A stretch of DNA of 64,000 nt from Nitrosospira multiformis (lineage in GTDB: Bacteria > Pseudomonadota > Gammaproteobacteria > Burkholderiales > Nitrosomonadaceae), in contig JAFKJB010000010.1 in NCBI GenBank assembly GCA_017306155.1, forward strand, positions 93,023-157,022. Reading direction: 5' to 3'. The notes below the pieces were generated by a model that had not been told where the DNA came from, searched no databases, and worked only from the letters and a program-made list of their open reading frames with translations. Position numbers and translations under genes: made by a program. This document shows, piece after piece, positions 48,339 to 59,645 of the stretch (position 1 is its first letter; each line of letters starts with the position of its first letter).

Positions 48339-50723
48339 ATGAAATTTTCAGAAAACTGGCTGCGTACTTTTGTAAACCCTCCCTTATCGACGCGTGATCT
48401 TGCCCATGCGCTGACGATGGCAGGACTGGAAGTCGAGAGCGTCCAGCCGGTTGCGCCGGCCTTTGACAAGGTGGTGGTAGCGGAAGTACTGTCCATCCAG
48501 AAACATCCCGGTGCGGATCATCTGCAGGTTTGCGAGGTGAGAACCGAAGCAGATAATGCAGGAAATAATGCGCCCCTGCGGATTGTCTGCGGGGCCGCCA
48601 ATGTTCGTGCTGGTATAAAAGTGCCATGCGCTCTTCCAGGGGCGCAATTGCCGGGTATGTCCATAAAGCAGACCAGGATACGCGGAGTCGAATCCACGGG
48701 AATGTTGTGTTCAGCCACAGAACTGGGATTGGAGGATGCCTCGTCAGGCCTGCTGCTGCTTCCGTCCGATGCGCCGGTTGGAGCAGATTTTCGCACCTAT
48801 TACGACCTCGAAGACAACCTTCTCGCTCTCAAACTCACGCCCAACCGAGGTGACTGCCTGGGGCTATCCGGCATAGCGAGAGAAGTGGCGGCAATTACTT
48901 CCCAAAATCTCCAGTCCATCGAAATCAAACCTGTACCGGCACAGGTTGCCGAAACCCTGACAATACATGTGGATGCGGCTGCCGCCTGTCCACTTTACTG
49001 TGGCCGGGTGGTACGCGACATTTCTCTGGATGTCGCTACGCCGCAATGGATGGTGCAGCGGCTGGAGCGCAGCGGTTTGCGCGCCATCAACGCGGTGGTG
49101 GATGTGACCAATTATGTCATGCTGGAGATGGGTCAACCCCTGCACGCTTTTGATCTTGCAAGAATACAGGATGGCCTTGCCGGCTCCATCCATATCAGGT
49201 TCGCCAGACCGGGGGAAAGTATCGAATTGCTGAATGGCGAGAATCTTGTGCTGCAACCCGATATGCTGGTCATCGCAGATGAGGCCAGGCCGCTGGCGCT
49301 GGCGGGTATCATGGGCGGGAATGAAAGTGGAGTCACGCCTGGGGCCGTCGACTTGTTTCTGGAGAGCGCTTTTTTCAGCTCCGACGTTATCGCCGGCAAA
49401 TCCTTCTCGCTCGGGTTCAACTCGGATTCGGCCTATCGTTTCGAACGAGGCGTGGATTTTGGCGCCACGCGCGCCGCTATGGAGCGCGCAACCAGCCTGA
49501 TTCTGAATATCTGCGGGGGCAGGGCCGGACCCATTACTGAACTCCGGGGGAGTTTGCCAGCGCGTGCTCCCATTCGACTGGATCTGGAGCGAGTCGGACG
49601 AGTGTTGGGTGTGGAGCTGGATGAAGGCCACGTGGCAGAGCTGTTACATCGACTGCGGTTCGGTTTTTTGAATACAGACACGGTATTTTATGTGACGCCT
49701 CCAACTTACCGATTCGATCTTGCCATAGAAGAAGACCTGATCGAGGAGTTGGCGCGTATGTACGGATACAACCGTATAGCTGCGACCATGCCGCGAGCGA
49801 AACTCGATATACTTCCTGCGCCCGAAACCCGGCGAACACGATCAAGCCTGCGACAAATTCTGGTGGCGCGGGATTACCAGGAAGTCATCAATTATGCTTT
49901 CGTCGAAACCTCATGGGAAACGGAGGTGGCGGGCAACAGGACGCCTGTTGCGTTGAAAAACCCTTTATCCAATCAATTGGCGGTGATGCGCAGCAGCCTT
50001 TTGGGAGGGCTCCTCTCTAATCTCCAGTTCAATCTCAACCGTAAACAATCCAGGATTCGCCTGTTCGAAATTGGCGGTTGTTTCCAGAAAGACGGGCGGG
50101 CCTACTCGCAACAGGAAAAGCTGGCAGGGCTCTGCTATGGGGACGTCGTGGAGGAGCAGTGGGGCCTGCCTGCCCGGCCGGTGGATTTCTATGATGCAAA
50201 AGCCGATATTGAGGCGCTGGCGTGGCCCGGAAAGCTTAGCGCCACTGCCGTGCGTCATCCAGCCCTGCATCCGGGCAAGTCCGCGGAGATTTCCATAAAT
50301 GGTCGCATCGGCGGTTTTCTGGGGGAACTTCACCCCCGCTGGCAACAGAAGCTGGGTTTGGCGCGATCCGTCGTTCTATTCGAATTGAACATGGATATCC
50401 TGCTGGCGCACACGCTGCCAAAGGCTTCCGAAATTTCCAAATATCCCCCGATCCGGCGGGATATCGCTGTGCTCGTGCCGAAGGATGTCAGCGTGCAGGC
50501 GATACTGGATAGCATGCGGAGCGAGAAATTATCCATCATTTCTGAAATTGCGCTCTTTGACGTATACCAGGGAAAAGGGGTGGAAAGCGACAAAAAAAGT
50601 CTTGCATTCCGTATGTTATTACAAGATACTGAAAAAACTTTGACTGACGCACAAGCTGATCAGGCAGTCGCAAGGCTGATAAGTATTCTTGAAAACAGGT
50701 TTGGAGCAAGACTGCGCAGTTGA
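48339..50723 (+). CDS. pheT: phenylalanyl-tRNA synthetase beta subunit
   Basis: 794 residues. N-terminal tRNA-binding (EMAP-like) domain, from VVVAEVLSIQKHPGADHLQVCEV to IVCGAANVRAGIKVPCALPGA. B3/B4 editing domain (GLSGIAREVAAI, INAVVDVTNYVMLEMGQPLHAFD), B5, the catalytic-like fold, and a C-terminal ferredoxin-like anticodon-binding domain (SKYPPIRRDIAVLVPKDV). Followed after 50 bp by ihfA. Confidence 0.97.
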   Translation: MKFSENWLRTFVNPPLSTRDLAHALTMAGLEVESVQPVAPAFDKVVVAEVLSIQKHPGADHLQVCEVRTEADNAGNNAPLRIVCGAANVRAGIKVPCALPGAQLPGMSIKQTRIRGVESTGMLCSATELGLEDASSGLLLLPSDAPVGADFRTYYDLEDNLLALKLTPNRGDCLGLSGIAREVAAITSQNLQSIEIKPVPAQVAETLTIHVDAAAACPLYCGRVVRDISLDVATPQWMVQRLERSGLRAINAVVDVTNYVMLEMGQPLHAFDLARIQDGLAGSIHIRFARPGESIELLNGENLVLQPDMLVIADEARPLALAGIMGGNESGVTPGAVDLFLESAFFSSDVIAGKSFSLGFNSDSAYRFERGVDFGATRAAMERATSLILNICGGRAGPITELRGSLPARAPIRLDLERVGRVLGVELDEGHVAELLHRLRFGFLNTDTVFYVTPPTYRFDLAIEEDLIEELARMYGYNRIAATMPRAKLDILPAPETRRTRSSLRQILVARDYQEVINYAFVETSWETEVAGNRTPVALKNPLSNQLAVMRSSLLGGLLSNLQFNLNRKQSRIRLFEIGGCFQKDGRAYSQQEKLAGLCYGDVVEEQWGLPARPVDFYDAKADIEALAWPGKLSATAVRHPALHPGKSAEISINGRIGGFLGELHPRWQQKLGLARSVVLFELNMDILLAHTLPKASEISKYPPIRRDIAVLVPKDVSVQAILDSMRSEKLSIISEIALFDVYQGKGVESDKKSLAFRMLLQDTEKTLTDAQADQAVARLISILENRFGARLRS

Positions 50724-50773
50724 CCGGAAGATAGAGCACAATGTTTGAGAATAATAAAGGTGAGAGGGAGACT

Positions 50774-51079
50774 ATGACCTTAACAAAGGCCGAGCTGGCG
50801 GATTTGCTCTTTGAAAAAGTCGGTTTCAACAAACGCGAAGCCAAGGACATGGTGGAGTCTTTTTACGAAGAAGTTCGCATTGCGCTGCAAAATGGCGATG
50901 GCGTCAAGCTATCGGGGTTCGGCAATTTCCAGTTACGCGACAAACCCCAGCGTCCCGGCCGAAATCCCAAAACAGGTGAAGAAATTCCTATCACTGCCCG
51001 CAGGGTAGTTACTTTCCACGCCAGCCAGAAACTGAAGGCAATGGTTGAAAAGAACCAGCATGGCAAAGATAACGCCTGA
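50774..51079 (+). CDS. ihfA: integration host factor alpha subunit
   Basis: DNA-bending nucleoid protein, partner of IhfB. 101 residues from the ATG at 50774 (after GAGAGGGAG): [20 protein letters not shown], then [26 protein letters not shown] with the minor-groove arm and its conserved Pro. Conserved place after pheT. Confidence 0.96.
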   Translation: MTLTKAELADLLFEKVGFNKREAKDMVESFYEEVRIALQNGDGVKLSGFGNFQLRDKPQRPGRNPKTGEEIPITARRVVTFHASQKLKAMVEKNQHGKDNA

Positions 51080-51425
51080 TATCCCGCTTACCCCTATTCC
51101 CGCCAAACGCTATTTCACGATTGGTGAAGTAAGCGAACTGTGCGGTGTAAAGCCGCATGTGTTGCGTTATTGGGAGCAGGAGTTCACGCAACTGAAACCC
51201 GTCAAGCGCCGAGGCAATCGGCGCTACTATCAACACCACGAAGTGCTGCTGATTCGCCGCATTCGGGAGCTGCTCTATGAGCAGGGCTTTACCATTCATG
51301 GCGCACGCGCCCGCCTGGGGCAGGGTTTCGTCAATCCCATGCCCCTTGCATCACTTTCCTCATCTATCGATCTGGCATCGATACGTAACGAGATCCAGGA
51401 TGTGCTGGGATTGCTCCGCTCCTGA
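51060..51425 (+). CDS. MerR family transcriptional regulator
   Basis: 121 residues. An N-terminal MerR helix-turn-helix ([29 protein letters not shown]) is followed by [28 protein letters not shown]. No effector-binding domain with Cys ligands follows, only a short tail, so the signal is unknown. It overlaps ihfA by 20 bp; this pair is common in proteobacteria and its targets are poorly known. Confidence 0.9.
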   Translation: MAKITPDIPLTPIPAKRYFTIGEVSELCGVKPHVLRYWEQEFTQLKPVKRRGNRRYYQHHEVLLIRRIRELLYEQGFTIHGARARLGQGFVNPMPLASLSSSIDLASIRNEIQDVLGLLRS

Positions 51426-51553
51426 GTTATCTCTTTTTTCAATTTCATGGACTGCAAGATGTTGGTAAAACGCAGGCTGGCATTGATTGATATCCGTTGA
51501 GGACTATTCGCAGATTTCTAACCTTTCGGGTTTATTGTTATAATTCGCCACGT

Positions 51554-51630
<77 letters not shown>

Positions 51631-51726
51631 GTCAAGCTTATCAACAAGTCCCGTCATGCGCAGCGGGGTGGAGCGCATCTATTCTCCCTTTCTATAAGCT
51701 GAAACGATCACCTGGGGCATGTTCTA

Positions 51727-52494
51727 ATGCGCATACTGCTCAGCAATGACGACGGGTATTTTGCGCCAGGTCTCGCCTGTCTTGCGGAAGCGCTCTCCGT
51801 CATTGCGGACGTCGTAGTCGTCGCTCCGGAGCGCGACCGAAGCGGTGCCAGCAATTCGCTTACACTGGATCGGCCGCTCAGCCTTCGCAAATCCCACAAC
51901 GGGTTCTATTACGTCAATGGCACACCGACAGATTGCGTGCACCTGGCGGTTACAGGCATGCTCGACACCCTGCCTGACATGGTCGTATCCGGCATCAACG
52001 ATGGCGCCAATATGGGGGATGACACCATTTATTCGGGGACGGTAGCGGCGGCTACTGAAGGCTTTTTACTTGGTGTACCTTCCCTTGCCATTTCACTCGC
52101 CGGTTTTTCGGCCGGAAATTTTCCTACTGCCGCGCGTGTTGCAACTGAAATTGTGCGTCGCTTTGAAACAGATAAGCTTCATGGACCGGTGCTGCTGAAC
52201 GTTAACGTACCTGATATCCCATATGATGAGTTGCAGGGCCTGGAGGTTACGCGGCTGGGGCGCCGGCATAAAGCGGAACCCGTAGTAAAATATAAAACCC
52301 CGCGCGGCGAGACAGTATATTGGGTGGGTGCGGCAGGGCCTGCGCAGGATACAGGAGAGGGAACGGATTTTCTCGCGATTCAGCACAACCGCGTATCAGT
52401 GACTCCATTGCAGATCGACCTCACGCGGTATGGGCAGCTGGATGCGGTAAAGGAATGGCTGAACAGTCACGCTCTTGCCAGCATGCGGAGTTGA
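51727..52494 (+). CDS. surE: 5'/3'-nucleotidase SurE
   Basis: Metal-dependent phosphatase acting on nucleoside monophosphates and exopolyphosphate. [16 protein letters not shown] (metal-binding DD at 8-9), SGASNSLTL, and [23 protein letters not shown] are diagnostic. 255 residues. First gene of the conserved surE-pcm-nlpD-rpoS group. Confidence 0.96.
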   Translation: MRILLSNDDGYFAPGLACLAEALSVIADVVVVAPERDRSGASNSLTLDRPLSLRKSHNGFYYVNGTPTDCVHLAVTGMLDTLPDMVVSGINDGANMGDDTIYSGTVAAATEGFLLGVPSLAISLAGFSAGNFPTAARVATEIVRRFETDKLHGPVLLNVNVPDIPYDELQGLEVTRLGRRHKAEPVVKYKTPRGETVYWVGAAGPAQDTGEGTDFLAIQHNRVSVTPLQIDLTRYGQLDAVKEWLNSHALASMRS

Positions 52495-52546
52495 AGGCCA
52501 GATTCAAGGCAGATCGGGATTGAACGTTCACCATTCCGGAATCGGC

Positions 52547-53182
52547 ATGACTTCGCAGCGCACGCGGGCGCGCATGGTTGAGCGGCTGCGCGCGCAGGGT
52601 GTCACGGATGAAGCGGTGCTCGCGGCCATGATTACCGTTCCTCGTCACATCTTTGTGGAGGAAGTACTGGCAGATCGTGCCTACGATGACGTGGCATTGC
52701 CGATCAATTTCGAGCAGACGATTTCGAATCCGTTCACGGTGGCGAGAATGAGCCAGTTGCTGCGTGCAGGTTCCAACCCTGGCAAGGTGCTTGAGATTGG
52801 TACGGGTTCCGGCTATCAGACGGCGATACTGGCGCAGTTCTCGCAGGAAGTCTATTCAATCGAGCGGATCGGGCCTTTGCTGACGCGCACTCGCGGACGG
52901 TTAGCAGAGCTGCGCATCAACAATGTGCGACTGAGGCATGCTGACGGCCTGCTTGGCCTTTCCGAGGCGGCGCCGTTTGACGGAATCATTCTCACGGCTG
53001 CAACACCACACATACCTCCGGCACTACTTGAACAATTAGCCATTCGTGGCAGAATGGTATTTCCCAGGGGAACCAGTGAGCAAGTTTTGTGCGTTATCGA
53101 ACGCAACTTGCAAGGTTATACTGAGACAATACTGGACAAAGTCAAGTTTGTCCCAATGATACCGGGAATCTGGCAGCGTTAG
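52547..53182 (+). CDS. pcm: protein-L-isoaspartate O-methyltransferase
   Basis: Repairs isoaspartyl damage in proteins using SAM. VPRHIFVEEVLADRAYDDVALPI, the SAM motif VLEIGTGSGYQTAILA, and DGIILTAATPHIPPALLEQL are typical. ATG 52547 gives 211 residues (E. coli 208); in-frame starts extend to 52475, inside surE. Confidence 0.94.
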   Translation: MTSQRTRARMVERLRAQGVTDEAVLAAMITVPRHIFVEEVLADRAYDDVALPINFEQTISNPFTVARMSQLLRAGSNPGKVLEIGTGSGYQTAILAQFSQEVYSIERIGPLLTRTRGRLAELRINNVRLRHADGLLGLSEAAPFDGIILTAATPHIPPALLEQLAIRGRMVFPRGTSEQVLCVIERNLQGYTETILDKVKFVPMIPGIWQR

Positions 53183-53221
53183 GAAACTGCAACGATATCG
53201 AGTGAGGGAAACGAGACAACA

Positions 53222-54301
53222 ATGAGTGCTACACGAATCAGGTATATGAGTCTGAGCAGTAATCTTTCCGGCCTCGGAGAAGGTCTTCCTTGCACATTTT
53301 TCGCGCAGCGGTATGTTATCCCATACTGTCTGTCCCTCGCATTATGCCTGCTGATTGCCGGTTGTTCATCCACGCCTCGTCAGGGGCCAATGAGTAACAA
53401 GGGCGCGCCGGACCGGCAAAAAAATGCCGTTTCAACATACTCTCAGCCTCAACGACCTGGTGTGCATATCGTTCGCAAAGGGGATACGCTCTATAGCATT
53501 GCGACGAGCAACAATATCAATCCCCGGGATCTGGCAGCGTGGAATAACCTCCCTGATCCAGGCGCAATCCGGATTGGCCAGGAAATCTTTTTATCCCCCG
53601 AGGGACCGGTAGCGGCGCAGCCAACCCTGTTCGCCATTCAGGAGTCCGCCCCATCTTCATCCATAGTAGCGCCAGCATCGCCGGCACAAATCAGACAAGA
53701 CAGTATGCCGATGCCGGAAGCAAGACAACCGGTGCCGGTGGGGAAGCTGAAAACAGAACCAAAAGCACTCAAGCTGCCTTACTCGGAACAGGCCCTCGCA
53801 CAGATGAAAAGCCGGGCGGATACGGTTCTGCCAGTAACGGTGGTAAAGGCCGCGCCGGCTATCGAAAAAACTATGCCTCCTGAAATCAGCACGATTTCCA
53901 TCCCTCCGGCGGAAGCTGTCAGAAATAATGCCCATGGCGAATGGGTGTGGCCCTCCAAAGGCAGGGTATCCGACCTCTTCTCGGAAAGCACCAAAGGCAT
54001 CGATATCGTTGGAATGAGAGGACAAGCGGTAACCGCGTCCGCAGGAGGGAAAGTGGTTTATAGCGGTGAGGGTCTGCGCGGGTACGGCAAACTGATCATT
54101 ATCAAGCACAACGAAACCTATCTCAGCGCTTACGCACATAACAGCAAACTTCTCGTGAAGGAAGGGGAGACGGTGATCAAAGGACAGAAAATTGCTGAGA
54201 TGGGAAGCACGGACGCCGGTCTTGTCAAACTCCATTTCGAAATTCGGAAGAATGGCAAGCCGGTCGATCCTCTGAAATATTTACCGGGTATTTCCGGGTG
54301 A
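53222..54301 (+). CDS. nlpD: lipoprotein NlpD: LysM plus degenerate M23 endopeptidase domain
   Basis: Envelope lipoprotein that activates a cell-division amidase. Signal with lipobox LIAGC near residue 48, LysM peptidoglycan-binding domain (HIVRKGDTLYSIATSNNINPRDLAAWN), a Pro-rich linker, and a C-terminal LytM/M23 domain. The catalytic residues are not kept: KGIDI replaces HxGxD and KLHFEI lacks the first His of HxH, as in NlpD/EnvC activators. The start at 53222 follows GAGGGA; a long n-region makes an internal start possible. Confidence 0.93.
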   Translation: MSATRIRYMSLSSNLSGLGEGLPCTFFAQRYVIPYCLSLALCLLIAGCSSTPRQGPMSNKGAPDRQKNAVSTYSQPQRPGVHIVRKGDTLYSIATSNNINPRDLAAWNNLPDPGAIRIGQEIFLSPEGPVAAQPTLFAIQESAPSSSIVAPASPAQIRQDSMPMPEARQPVPVGKLKTEPKALKLPYSEQALAQMKSRADTVLPVTVVKAAPAIEKTMPPEISTISIPPAEAVRNNAHGEWVWPSKGRVSDLFSESTKGIDIVGMRGQAVTASAGGKVVYSGEGLRGYGKLIIIKHNETYLSAYAHNSKLLVKEGETVIKGQKIAEMGSTDAGLVKLHFEIRKNGKPVDPLKYLPGISG

Positions 54302-54316
54302 ATCGAGGATTAACTC

Positions 54317-55270
54317 ATGATGAATCAGCAAGAATACACTGAAGAGGAAGAACTCTTCGAGAAGGAGGATTCGCTGGAGCAGGACGATGAGGTTGCCGAC
54401 AAGCCCTCCTGTGCAGTAACGGACACATCCAACGACTTTTTATTGACCGATGTTACTCAAATCTATTTCAACGAGATTGGCCATAACGCTCTGCTGACCG
54501 CGAAGGAAGAAGCGGAACTGACTCGCCGCGTCAGACAGAATGATTTTGCCGCACGGCAGAAGATGATCGAGTGTAATTTGCGACTGGTGGTCAATATAGC
54601 AAAACATTACACTAATCATGGCGTCGCCCTGCTCGATCTGATAGAAGAAGGCAACATGGGGATGATGCACGCGCTTGATAAATTCGATCCGGAACGAGGA
54701 TTCCGTTTTTCGACCTATGCGACCTGGTGGATACGACAAAATATCGAGCGTTGCATCATGAACCAGTCGCGCACTATTCGTCTTCCGGTCCATGTCATCA
54801 AGGATTTGAACATCATATTGCAGGCTGCCCGCCACCTTGAAGCACATACAGGAAAAGAACCCAAGGCGGAGGATGTCGCCCACCTGCTGGGGCGAAGGGT
54901 CAAGGAAGTGCAAAGAATGTTGTCTTTGAACCAGAGCATGATGTCGCTGGACGCGCCGCTCGATGTTGATCCATTGCTGTCGATTGGCGATGCAATCGCG
55001 GATGACCAGAGCCCCGGCCCCGACCTTATGTGGGAGCAGTCCGAGATAAAAGGCCGCGTGCAGGATTGGTTAAACCGGTTAAATGATAAGCAACGCTATA
55101 TCATCGAGCAACGCTACGGGCTCAACGGCTATGAAACCCAGACTCTGGAGCAACTGGCTGCAAGTCTCGATCTTACACGCGAACGCGTACGCCAGATTCA
55201 ACTGGAAGCGCTGCAAACGTTACGTATGATACTGAGGTGCGAGGGCGTATCGAAGGATGGCGTATTTTGA
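54317..55270 (+). CDS. rpoS: RNA polymerase sigma factor RpoS
   Basis: Stationary-phase and general stress sigma factor. Region 1.2 ([21 protein letters not shown]), region 2 ([57 protein letters not shown]), and region 4 ([19 protein letters not shown]). 317 residues, as expected. The acidic N-terminus is typical. nlpD-rpoS order suggests a promoter inside nlpD. Confidence 0.96.
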   Translation: MMNQQEYTEEEELFEKEDSLEQDDEVADKPSCAVTDTSNDFLLTDVTQIYFNEIGHNALLTAKEEAELTRRVRQNDFAARQKMIECNLRLVVNIAKHYTNHGVALLDLIEEGNMGMMHALDKFDPERGFRFSTYATWWIRQNIERCIMNQSRTIRLPVHVIKDLNIILQAARHLEAHTGKEPKAEDVAHLLGRRVKEVQRMLSLNQSMMSLDAPLDVDPLLSIGDAIADDQSPGPDLMWEQSEIKGRVQDWLNRLNDKQRYIIEQRYGLNGYETQTLEQLAASLDLTRERVRQIQLEALQTLRMILRCEGVSKDGVF

Positions 55271-55680
55271 GGAGCCGCTGATCAGATATTCCGCAGCGCG
55301 CGTTGCGCCATTGGAGATTCAACGATTCCTTGAGTTTTCAACCTCCTGGAGTCTTCAATCCCGGGCGCTCAGCTCTGGACTGATCACCGCGGCGACAGAC
55401 TTTCATTTTACAAGTTATTTCACCCCTTTCGTTCGGTTTGGACTGTTTAAACTCTTTGGTTTAAACTTTGATTACCGAACTTATGACATTCACGCTTGTC
55501 TAAAGTGAAAGACATGCTTGAGGGCTCGGTTTCGTCGCCGAACCATTGCCGAGTAAAGTAAGTAGTAAGATAAGTAAGACTAAGCGTAAATCCCGCTTTC
55601 GAATATAAATCAGGGCCAAGTCCCGCCGTCGCCTTTTGCGATGAAATTTTCACTTTCCAGGATATATCACAATCACCGCC
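55271..55680. other. intergenic region between rpoS and the haemoglobin gene
   Basis: No gene seen in 410 bp. The palindrome GTTTAAAC occurs twice, 14 bp apart (55445-55452 and 55459-55466), a possible operator for the haemoglobin gene about 215 bp downstream. Confidence 0.5.
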
Positions 55681-56106
55681 ATGTCTGAACCACAATTTTT
55701 TGCCCCTGATCCAGGGTTGTGTACAGAAGAAGAGATTTCCTATCTAGTTCATACGTTTTATGCAACGGCCAGAAAGGATCCGCTGCTCGGCCCGATCTTC
55801 GAGGCTCATGTTACTGACTGGGACGCGCATTTCGGGCAGATGATCAATTTCTGGTCGATGAAGCTACGGGGAACAAGCAGGTTTCGCGGCGCACCCATGC
55901 CCAAGCACGTAGCCCTGCCCGGACTGAAGCCGGAATTATTCGAACGATGGCTTCAACTTTTTCACCAGACCACGAGCGAAATGGAAAATGCCGATTTACA
56001 GCTCAATGCGGATATGCTGGCCCGGCATATCGGCAGCAGGCTTTGGCTAAGATATCAAATAGAGCGCTATCCCAACAGGCAGCTGGTGGAGCTCTGCGGA
56101 GCGTAG
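55681..56106 (+). CDS. group III truncated haemoglobin
   Basis: Small 2/2 globin, 141 residues. The block from FGQMINFWSMKLRGTSRFRG and the following PMPKHVALPGLKPELFERWLQLF are typical of group III. Roles in NO or oxygen chemistry are suggested for this family; NO handling would suit an ammonia oxidiser, but this is inference. Single gene, convergent with the FadL-type porin. Confidence 0.9.
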   Translation: MSEPQFFAPDPGLCTEEEISYLVHTFYATARKDPLLGPIFEAHVTDWDAHFGQMINFWSMKLRGTSRFRGAPMPKHVALPGLKPELFERWLQLFHQTTSEMENADLQLNADMLARHIGSRLWLRYQIERYPNRQLVELCGA

Positions 56107-56154
56107 TCCCTACTCTGGGAGCCGCTAACGAATGGTGCGGTCGTCCTGGCGAAA

Positions 56155-57417
56155 TCAGAAATGGTGATTGAGTTGAAGGGAAATGATGTGTGCGTTCGTG
56201 TTGAATGAGCCGCGTACTACCTGAAGCGATGGGTTCGGAAAGGTGGGTCGCTCGATCTCCGCTCCCTTGAAGAACACATGTGAATACCCTACATCAATCG
56301 ACGTTCGTTCGCCAAGTTTCTGGTTGAGGCCCACCGCTAACCAGAATCGATCGGAGTCTGGCAGGCGTACGGATCGATCCCTGGCGTTACGCACGGGGGC
56401 CTGGTCATAGGCGAAACCGGCGTGGAGTCGAAGGCGGTCCGTGTACTGATATTGCGTACCAAGACCCACGCGGAAACTGTCTTCGAATCCCAGTCGTTCA
56501 TTTGCGAGAATGGCGCCGGAAGCACGATTCATGGCGATAATTGCCGGCACATGGCCCCAGCCTGTCCAGGTCAGATCGGCAAGCAATCGCAATCGATCGC
56601 TCATCATGTGGGAGATTGCCAGCGACGCAATGTTTGGAAGCTCGAGAGCGACCGAGGCAGGAATGACAGTGCCAGGCGCGCTCAGGCTGCCATCAACTTT
56701 CAAATCCACGGTCGATCTGTAAGTCAGCCCCATGCGCGTGGACGGTGAAAACCGGAACATGACACCGAGATTATAGCCAAAGCCTACATCATCCCCTTTC
56801 ATCTTTGTTTCAACATCTACCGGAAGGGGCAGCAAGGATGTTACGGGCGCCATGCTGCGCAGATCCGCGTCAAACCTCACGATATTCAAGCCTGCGCCAA
56901 TCGAGACATCCTCGCTCAACTGCCAGGCAAAGCTCGGATTGAAATTAATCGCCAATATTTCAGAGAATCTTCCCTGATAACGGCCGATAAAAGTCTTGTT
57001 CCATTCCGTGGAGTTGCCAAAGGTAGGGGATACTCCCAATCCGAGGCGGAAGGCAGGGCCCAGCGACATGCTCCAGTAAACAGCGGGAACTACTGAAAGG
57101 CCCCCGGCCTGGCCCCCATTACCGCCCAATGGGTAGCTGAGGAAAGGACTGCTGCCCGTATCCTTGAATCTCAAGGAGCGGACGAGCAGGTTGCCTGCTC
57201 CTGAAACATGATGCCCGGGAGCAAGGTAGGTCATGCCGGCGGGATTGAAATAAATCGTGGATGCATCCTGCGCGACAGCCGCCGCGCCGGCATAGGCGTA
57301 GCCGTTTCCGGCTCCATTCTGGTTTTGCAGAGCGAATCCTGCCGCGACAGCGCCATCGGCGACGAACAGAGTTCCTGTCAACAGCAAAGGCGTCAATAGT
57401 AATCTGGAGGGTTGCAT
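56155..57417 (-). CDS. OmpP1/FadL/TodX family outer-membrane transporter
   Basis: Beta-barrel channel for long-chain fatty acids or other hydrophobic compounds. Signal peptide ends near residue 25 (VAAGFALQNQNG). The N-terminal hatch contains GNGYAYAGAAAVAQDASTIYFNPAGMTYL, the FadL NPA motif. The protein ends HIISLQLNHHF with a terminal Phe. 420 residues. In a chemolithoautotroph the substrate is unclear. Confidence 0.93.
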   Translation of the reverse strand: MQPSRLLLTPLLLTGTLFVADGAVAAGFALQNQNGAGNGYAYAGAAAVAQDASTIYFNPAGMTYLAPGHHVSGAGNLLVRSLRFKDTGSSPFLSYPLGGNGGQAGGLSVVPAVYWSMSLGPAFRLGLGVSPTFGNSTEWNKTFIGRYQGRFSEILAINFNPSFAWQLSEDVSIGAGLNIVRFDADLRSMAPVTSLLPLPVDVETKMKGDDVGFGYNLGVMFRFSPSTRMGLTYRSTVDLKVDGSLSAPGTVIPASVALELPNIASLAISHMMSDRLRLLADLTWTGWGHVPAIIAMNRASGAILANERLGFEDSFRVGLGTQYQYTDRLRLHAGFAYDQAPVRNARDRSVRLPDSDRFWLAVGLNQKLGERTSIDVGYSHVFFKGAEIERPTFPNPSLQVVRGSFNTNAHIISLQLNHHF

Positions 57418-57780
57418 GACTTAGACCTGCTGATTGGAGAAATTCTGTTGTTACTACCGGTTATCGATGCTTGCATCCGTAATCAAGCATAGTCGATATT
57501 TCGGTTCTTGCTAAAAATTCTGCCAATTCTGCCCTGAGCCAGCGCTGGGTAGGTATTCCTTTTTTCGGATATACTTGCTCTCATAGATATAATTTTCCTT
57601 GCAAGTGCATTGCGAAATAGAACTGAAGACTCTGTCTCTGTTTTTATCCGTATCATCGGCTCCACTTTGCGGGAGATGACCCGGATGTCAGGTATCAGGA
57701 TGCGCTGATCTCTGGTCAAAGTTTCAGGGGAAAGCGCGGCACCGATCAAATTTTTATGCCACCACATGGGAGTGAAAACA
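57418..57780. other. divergent promoter region of fadL-type gene and sodB
   Basis: No gene seen in 363 bp. The control elements of both divergent genes must lie here; I find no clear consensus site. Confidence 0.5.
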
Positions 57781-58398
57781 ATGAGCAATCAAAATAGCGG
57801 TAGCGCCCCGTATGTTCTGCCACCTTTACCCTATGCGGATAACGCACTGGACCCCGTCATTTCGGCAAATACGCTTGGCTTTCACTACGGGAAACATCAC
57901 AAGACATATGTCGACAATCTCAACAAGCTGGTTGCAGGTACAGATCTGGCGGATCTGTCTCTGGAGGAGATCATCACTTCCACGGCGGGCAAGGCAGACA
58001 AGGCAGGGATCTTCAATAACGCTGCCCAGGTGTGGAACCATACCTTTTACTGGAACAGTTTGTCGCCCAAGGGCGGTGGCGAGCCACCCGCGTCGCTGAA
58101 GCAAAAAATCGAGACTGCTTTCGGCAGCGTGGAGGTGTGCAAAAAGGAACTGGCGACGGCAGCCACAACCCAGTTCGGCAGCGGATGGGCATGGCTGGTA
58201 AACGATGGCGACAGGCTGCAGGTGATAAAGACGGGTAATGCAGATTTGCCGCTCACAAAAGGAATGAAGCCGCTCTTAACGATCGATGTCTGGGAACATG
58301 CCTATTACCTTGATTACCAGAACCGGCGTGCGGATTATGTCAATGCCGTGCTCGACAAGCTGATCAACTGGGGCTTTGCCGCTGACAACGATAAATAA
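57781..58398 (+). CDS. sodB: superoxide dismutase (Fe/Mn family, Fe type likely)
   Basis: Converts superoxide to peroxide and oxygen in the cytoplasm. Metal ligands are His in [10 protein letters not shown], His in WNHTFYW, and Asp and His in [28 protein letters not shown] resembles iron-type enzymes. ATG 57781 is used; 5 extra codons are open upstream. 205 residues. tyrS follows 17 bp later. Confidence 0.95.
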   Translation: MSNQNSGSAPYVLPPLPYADNALDPVISANTLGFHYGKHHKTYVDNLNKLVAGTDLADLSLEEIITSTAGKADKAGIFNNAAQVWNHTFYWNSLSPKGGGEPPASLKQKIETAFGSVEVCKKELATAATTQFGSGWAWLVNDGDRLQVIKTGNADLPLTKGMKPLLTIDVWEHAYYLDYQNRRADYVNAVLDKLINWGFAADNDK

Positions 58399-58415
58399 TA
58401 TCGCGATCTGCTGAT

Positions 58416-59627
58416 GTGACGATACCCATTTCAGAACAAGTCGAAATCATCAAGCGTGGTTGCAGCGAGCTTTTGCTGGAAGACGAGCTGGAGCAGAAGC
58501 TTGCCCTGAATCGTCCCCTTAGAATCAAGGCTGGATTCGATCCCACCGCGCCGGACTTGCATCTGGGTCATACCGTTCTGCTGAATAAAATGCGCCATTT
58601 ACAGGATTTAGGGCATCACGCCCTATTCCTGATTGGCGACTTCACAGGCATGATCGGCGATCCCAGCGGCAAGAATACGACGCGTCCCCCACTTTCCCGC
58701 GAGCAGGTAGCCGAGAATGCTAAATCCTACCAGGACCAGGTGTTTCGCATCCTTAAACGGGAGCAGACCGAGGTGGTGTTCAATTCTGCATGGATGGATA
58801 AGCTGAATGCCGTCGATCTGATCAAACTGGCCGCAACCCATACGGTTGCGCGTATGCTGGAGCGGGACGATTTTGGCAAACGTTACCAGGGCAACAAGCC
58901 CATTGCCATCCATGAATTTCTATACCCGCTGATTCAAGGCTATGATTCGGTCGCGCTCCACGCGGACATCGAACTGGGAGGCACCGACCAGAAATTCAAT
59001 TTGCTGATGGGACGAGAGTTGCAGAAGCACTTCGGGCAAGCGCCGCAATGCGTCATCACGATGCCGCTTCTCGAAGGACTGGACGGCGTCAATAAAATGT
59101 CCAAGTCCGCCGGCAACTACATCGGAATCACCGAGAGTCCGGAGAACATGTTCGGCAAGTTGATGTCTGTTTCCGACGAACTGATGTGGCGGTATATCGA
59201 GTTGTTGTCATTCGAGCCGCTGAGCGTCGTTCGTCAGTGGCAGCAGGATGTAAGGAACGGACGCAATCCTCGCGACATCAAGGTAGCGTTTGCGCAGGAG
59301 ATCGTTGCCCGCTTTCATAGCAGCCACGATGCCGAAGCCGCTCTCGCCGATTTTGAATCGCGCTTCCGGCGGGGAGGGATTCCGGATGATCTGCCGGAAA
59401 AGATACTGCAGGCCGGGAAAGAGGGGCTACCGATAGCGCAGTTGCTCAAACAGGCAGGCCTCACTGCCAGCACCACGGAAGCGCTGCGCATGATCGAGCA
59501 AGGTGGTGTAAAATTGAATGGCGAGAAGGTAAGCGACAAAACTTTCAGGCTGCCTTGCGGTCAAAAAACAGTAGTGCAGGTGGGCAAGCGGAAGTTTGCC
59601 AGAGTAACAATCTCCGAAGAAAAATAA
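58416..59627 (+). CDS. tyrS: tyrosyl-tRNA synthetase
   Basis: Class I synthetase. [16 protein letters not shown] contains the HIGH-type motif, KMSKS is present in [12 protein letters not shown], and a C-terminal S4 RNA-binding domain starts near [17 protein letters not shown]. 403 residues, the TyrRZ-like type. GTG start at 58416. It lies directly upstream of the rRNA operon. Confidence 0.96.
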   Translation: MTIPISEQVEIIKRGCSELLLEDELEQKLALNRPLRIKAGFDPTAPDLHLGHTVLLNKMRHLQDLGHHALFLIGDFTGMIGDPSGKNTTRPPLSREQVAENAKSYQDQVFRILKREQTEVVFNSAWMDKLNAVDLIKLAATHTVARMLERDDFGKRYQGNKPIAIHEFLYPLIQGYDSVALHADIELGGTDQKFNLLMGRELQKHFGQAPQCVITMPLLEGLDGVNKMSKSAGNYIGITESPENMFGKLMSVSDELMWRYIELLSFEPLSVVRQWQQDVRNGRNPRDIKVAFAQEIVARFHSSHDAEAALADFESRFRRGGIPDDLPEKILQAGKEGLPIAQLLKQAGLTASTTEALRMIEQGGVKLNGEKVSDKTFRLPCGQKTVVQVGKRKFARVTISEEK

Positions 59628-59645
59628 AAAATTTAGCAAAAGTCC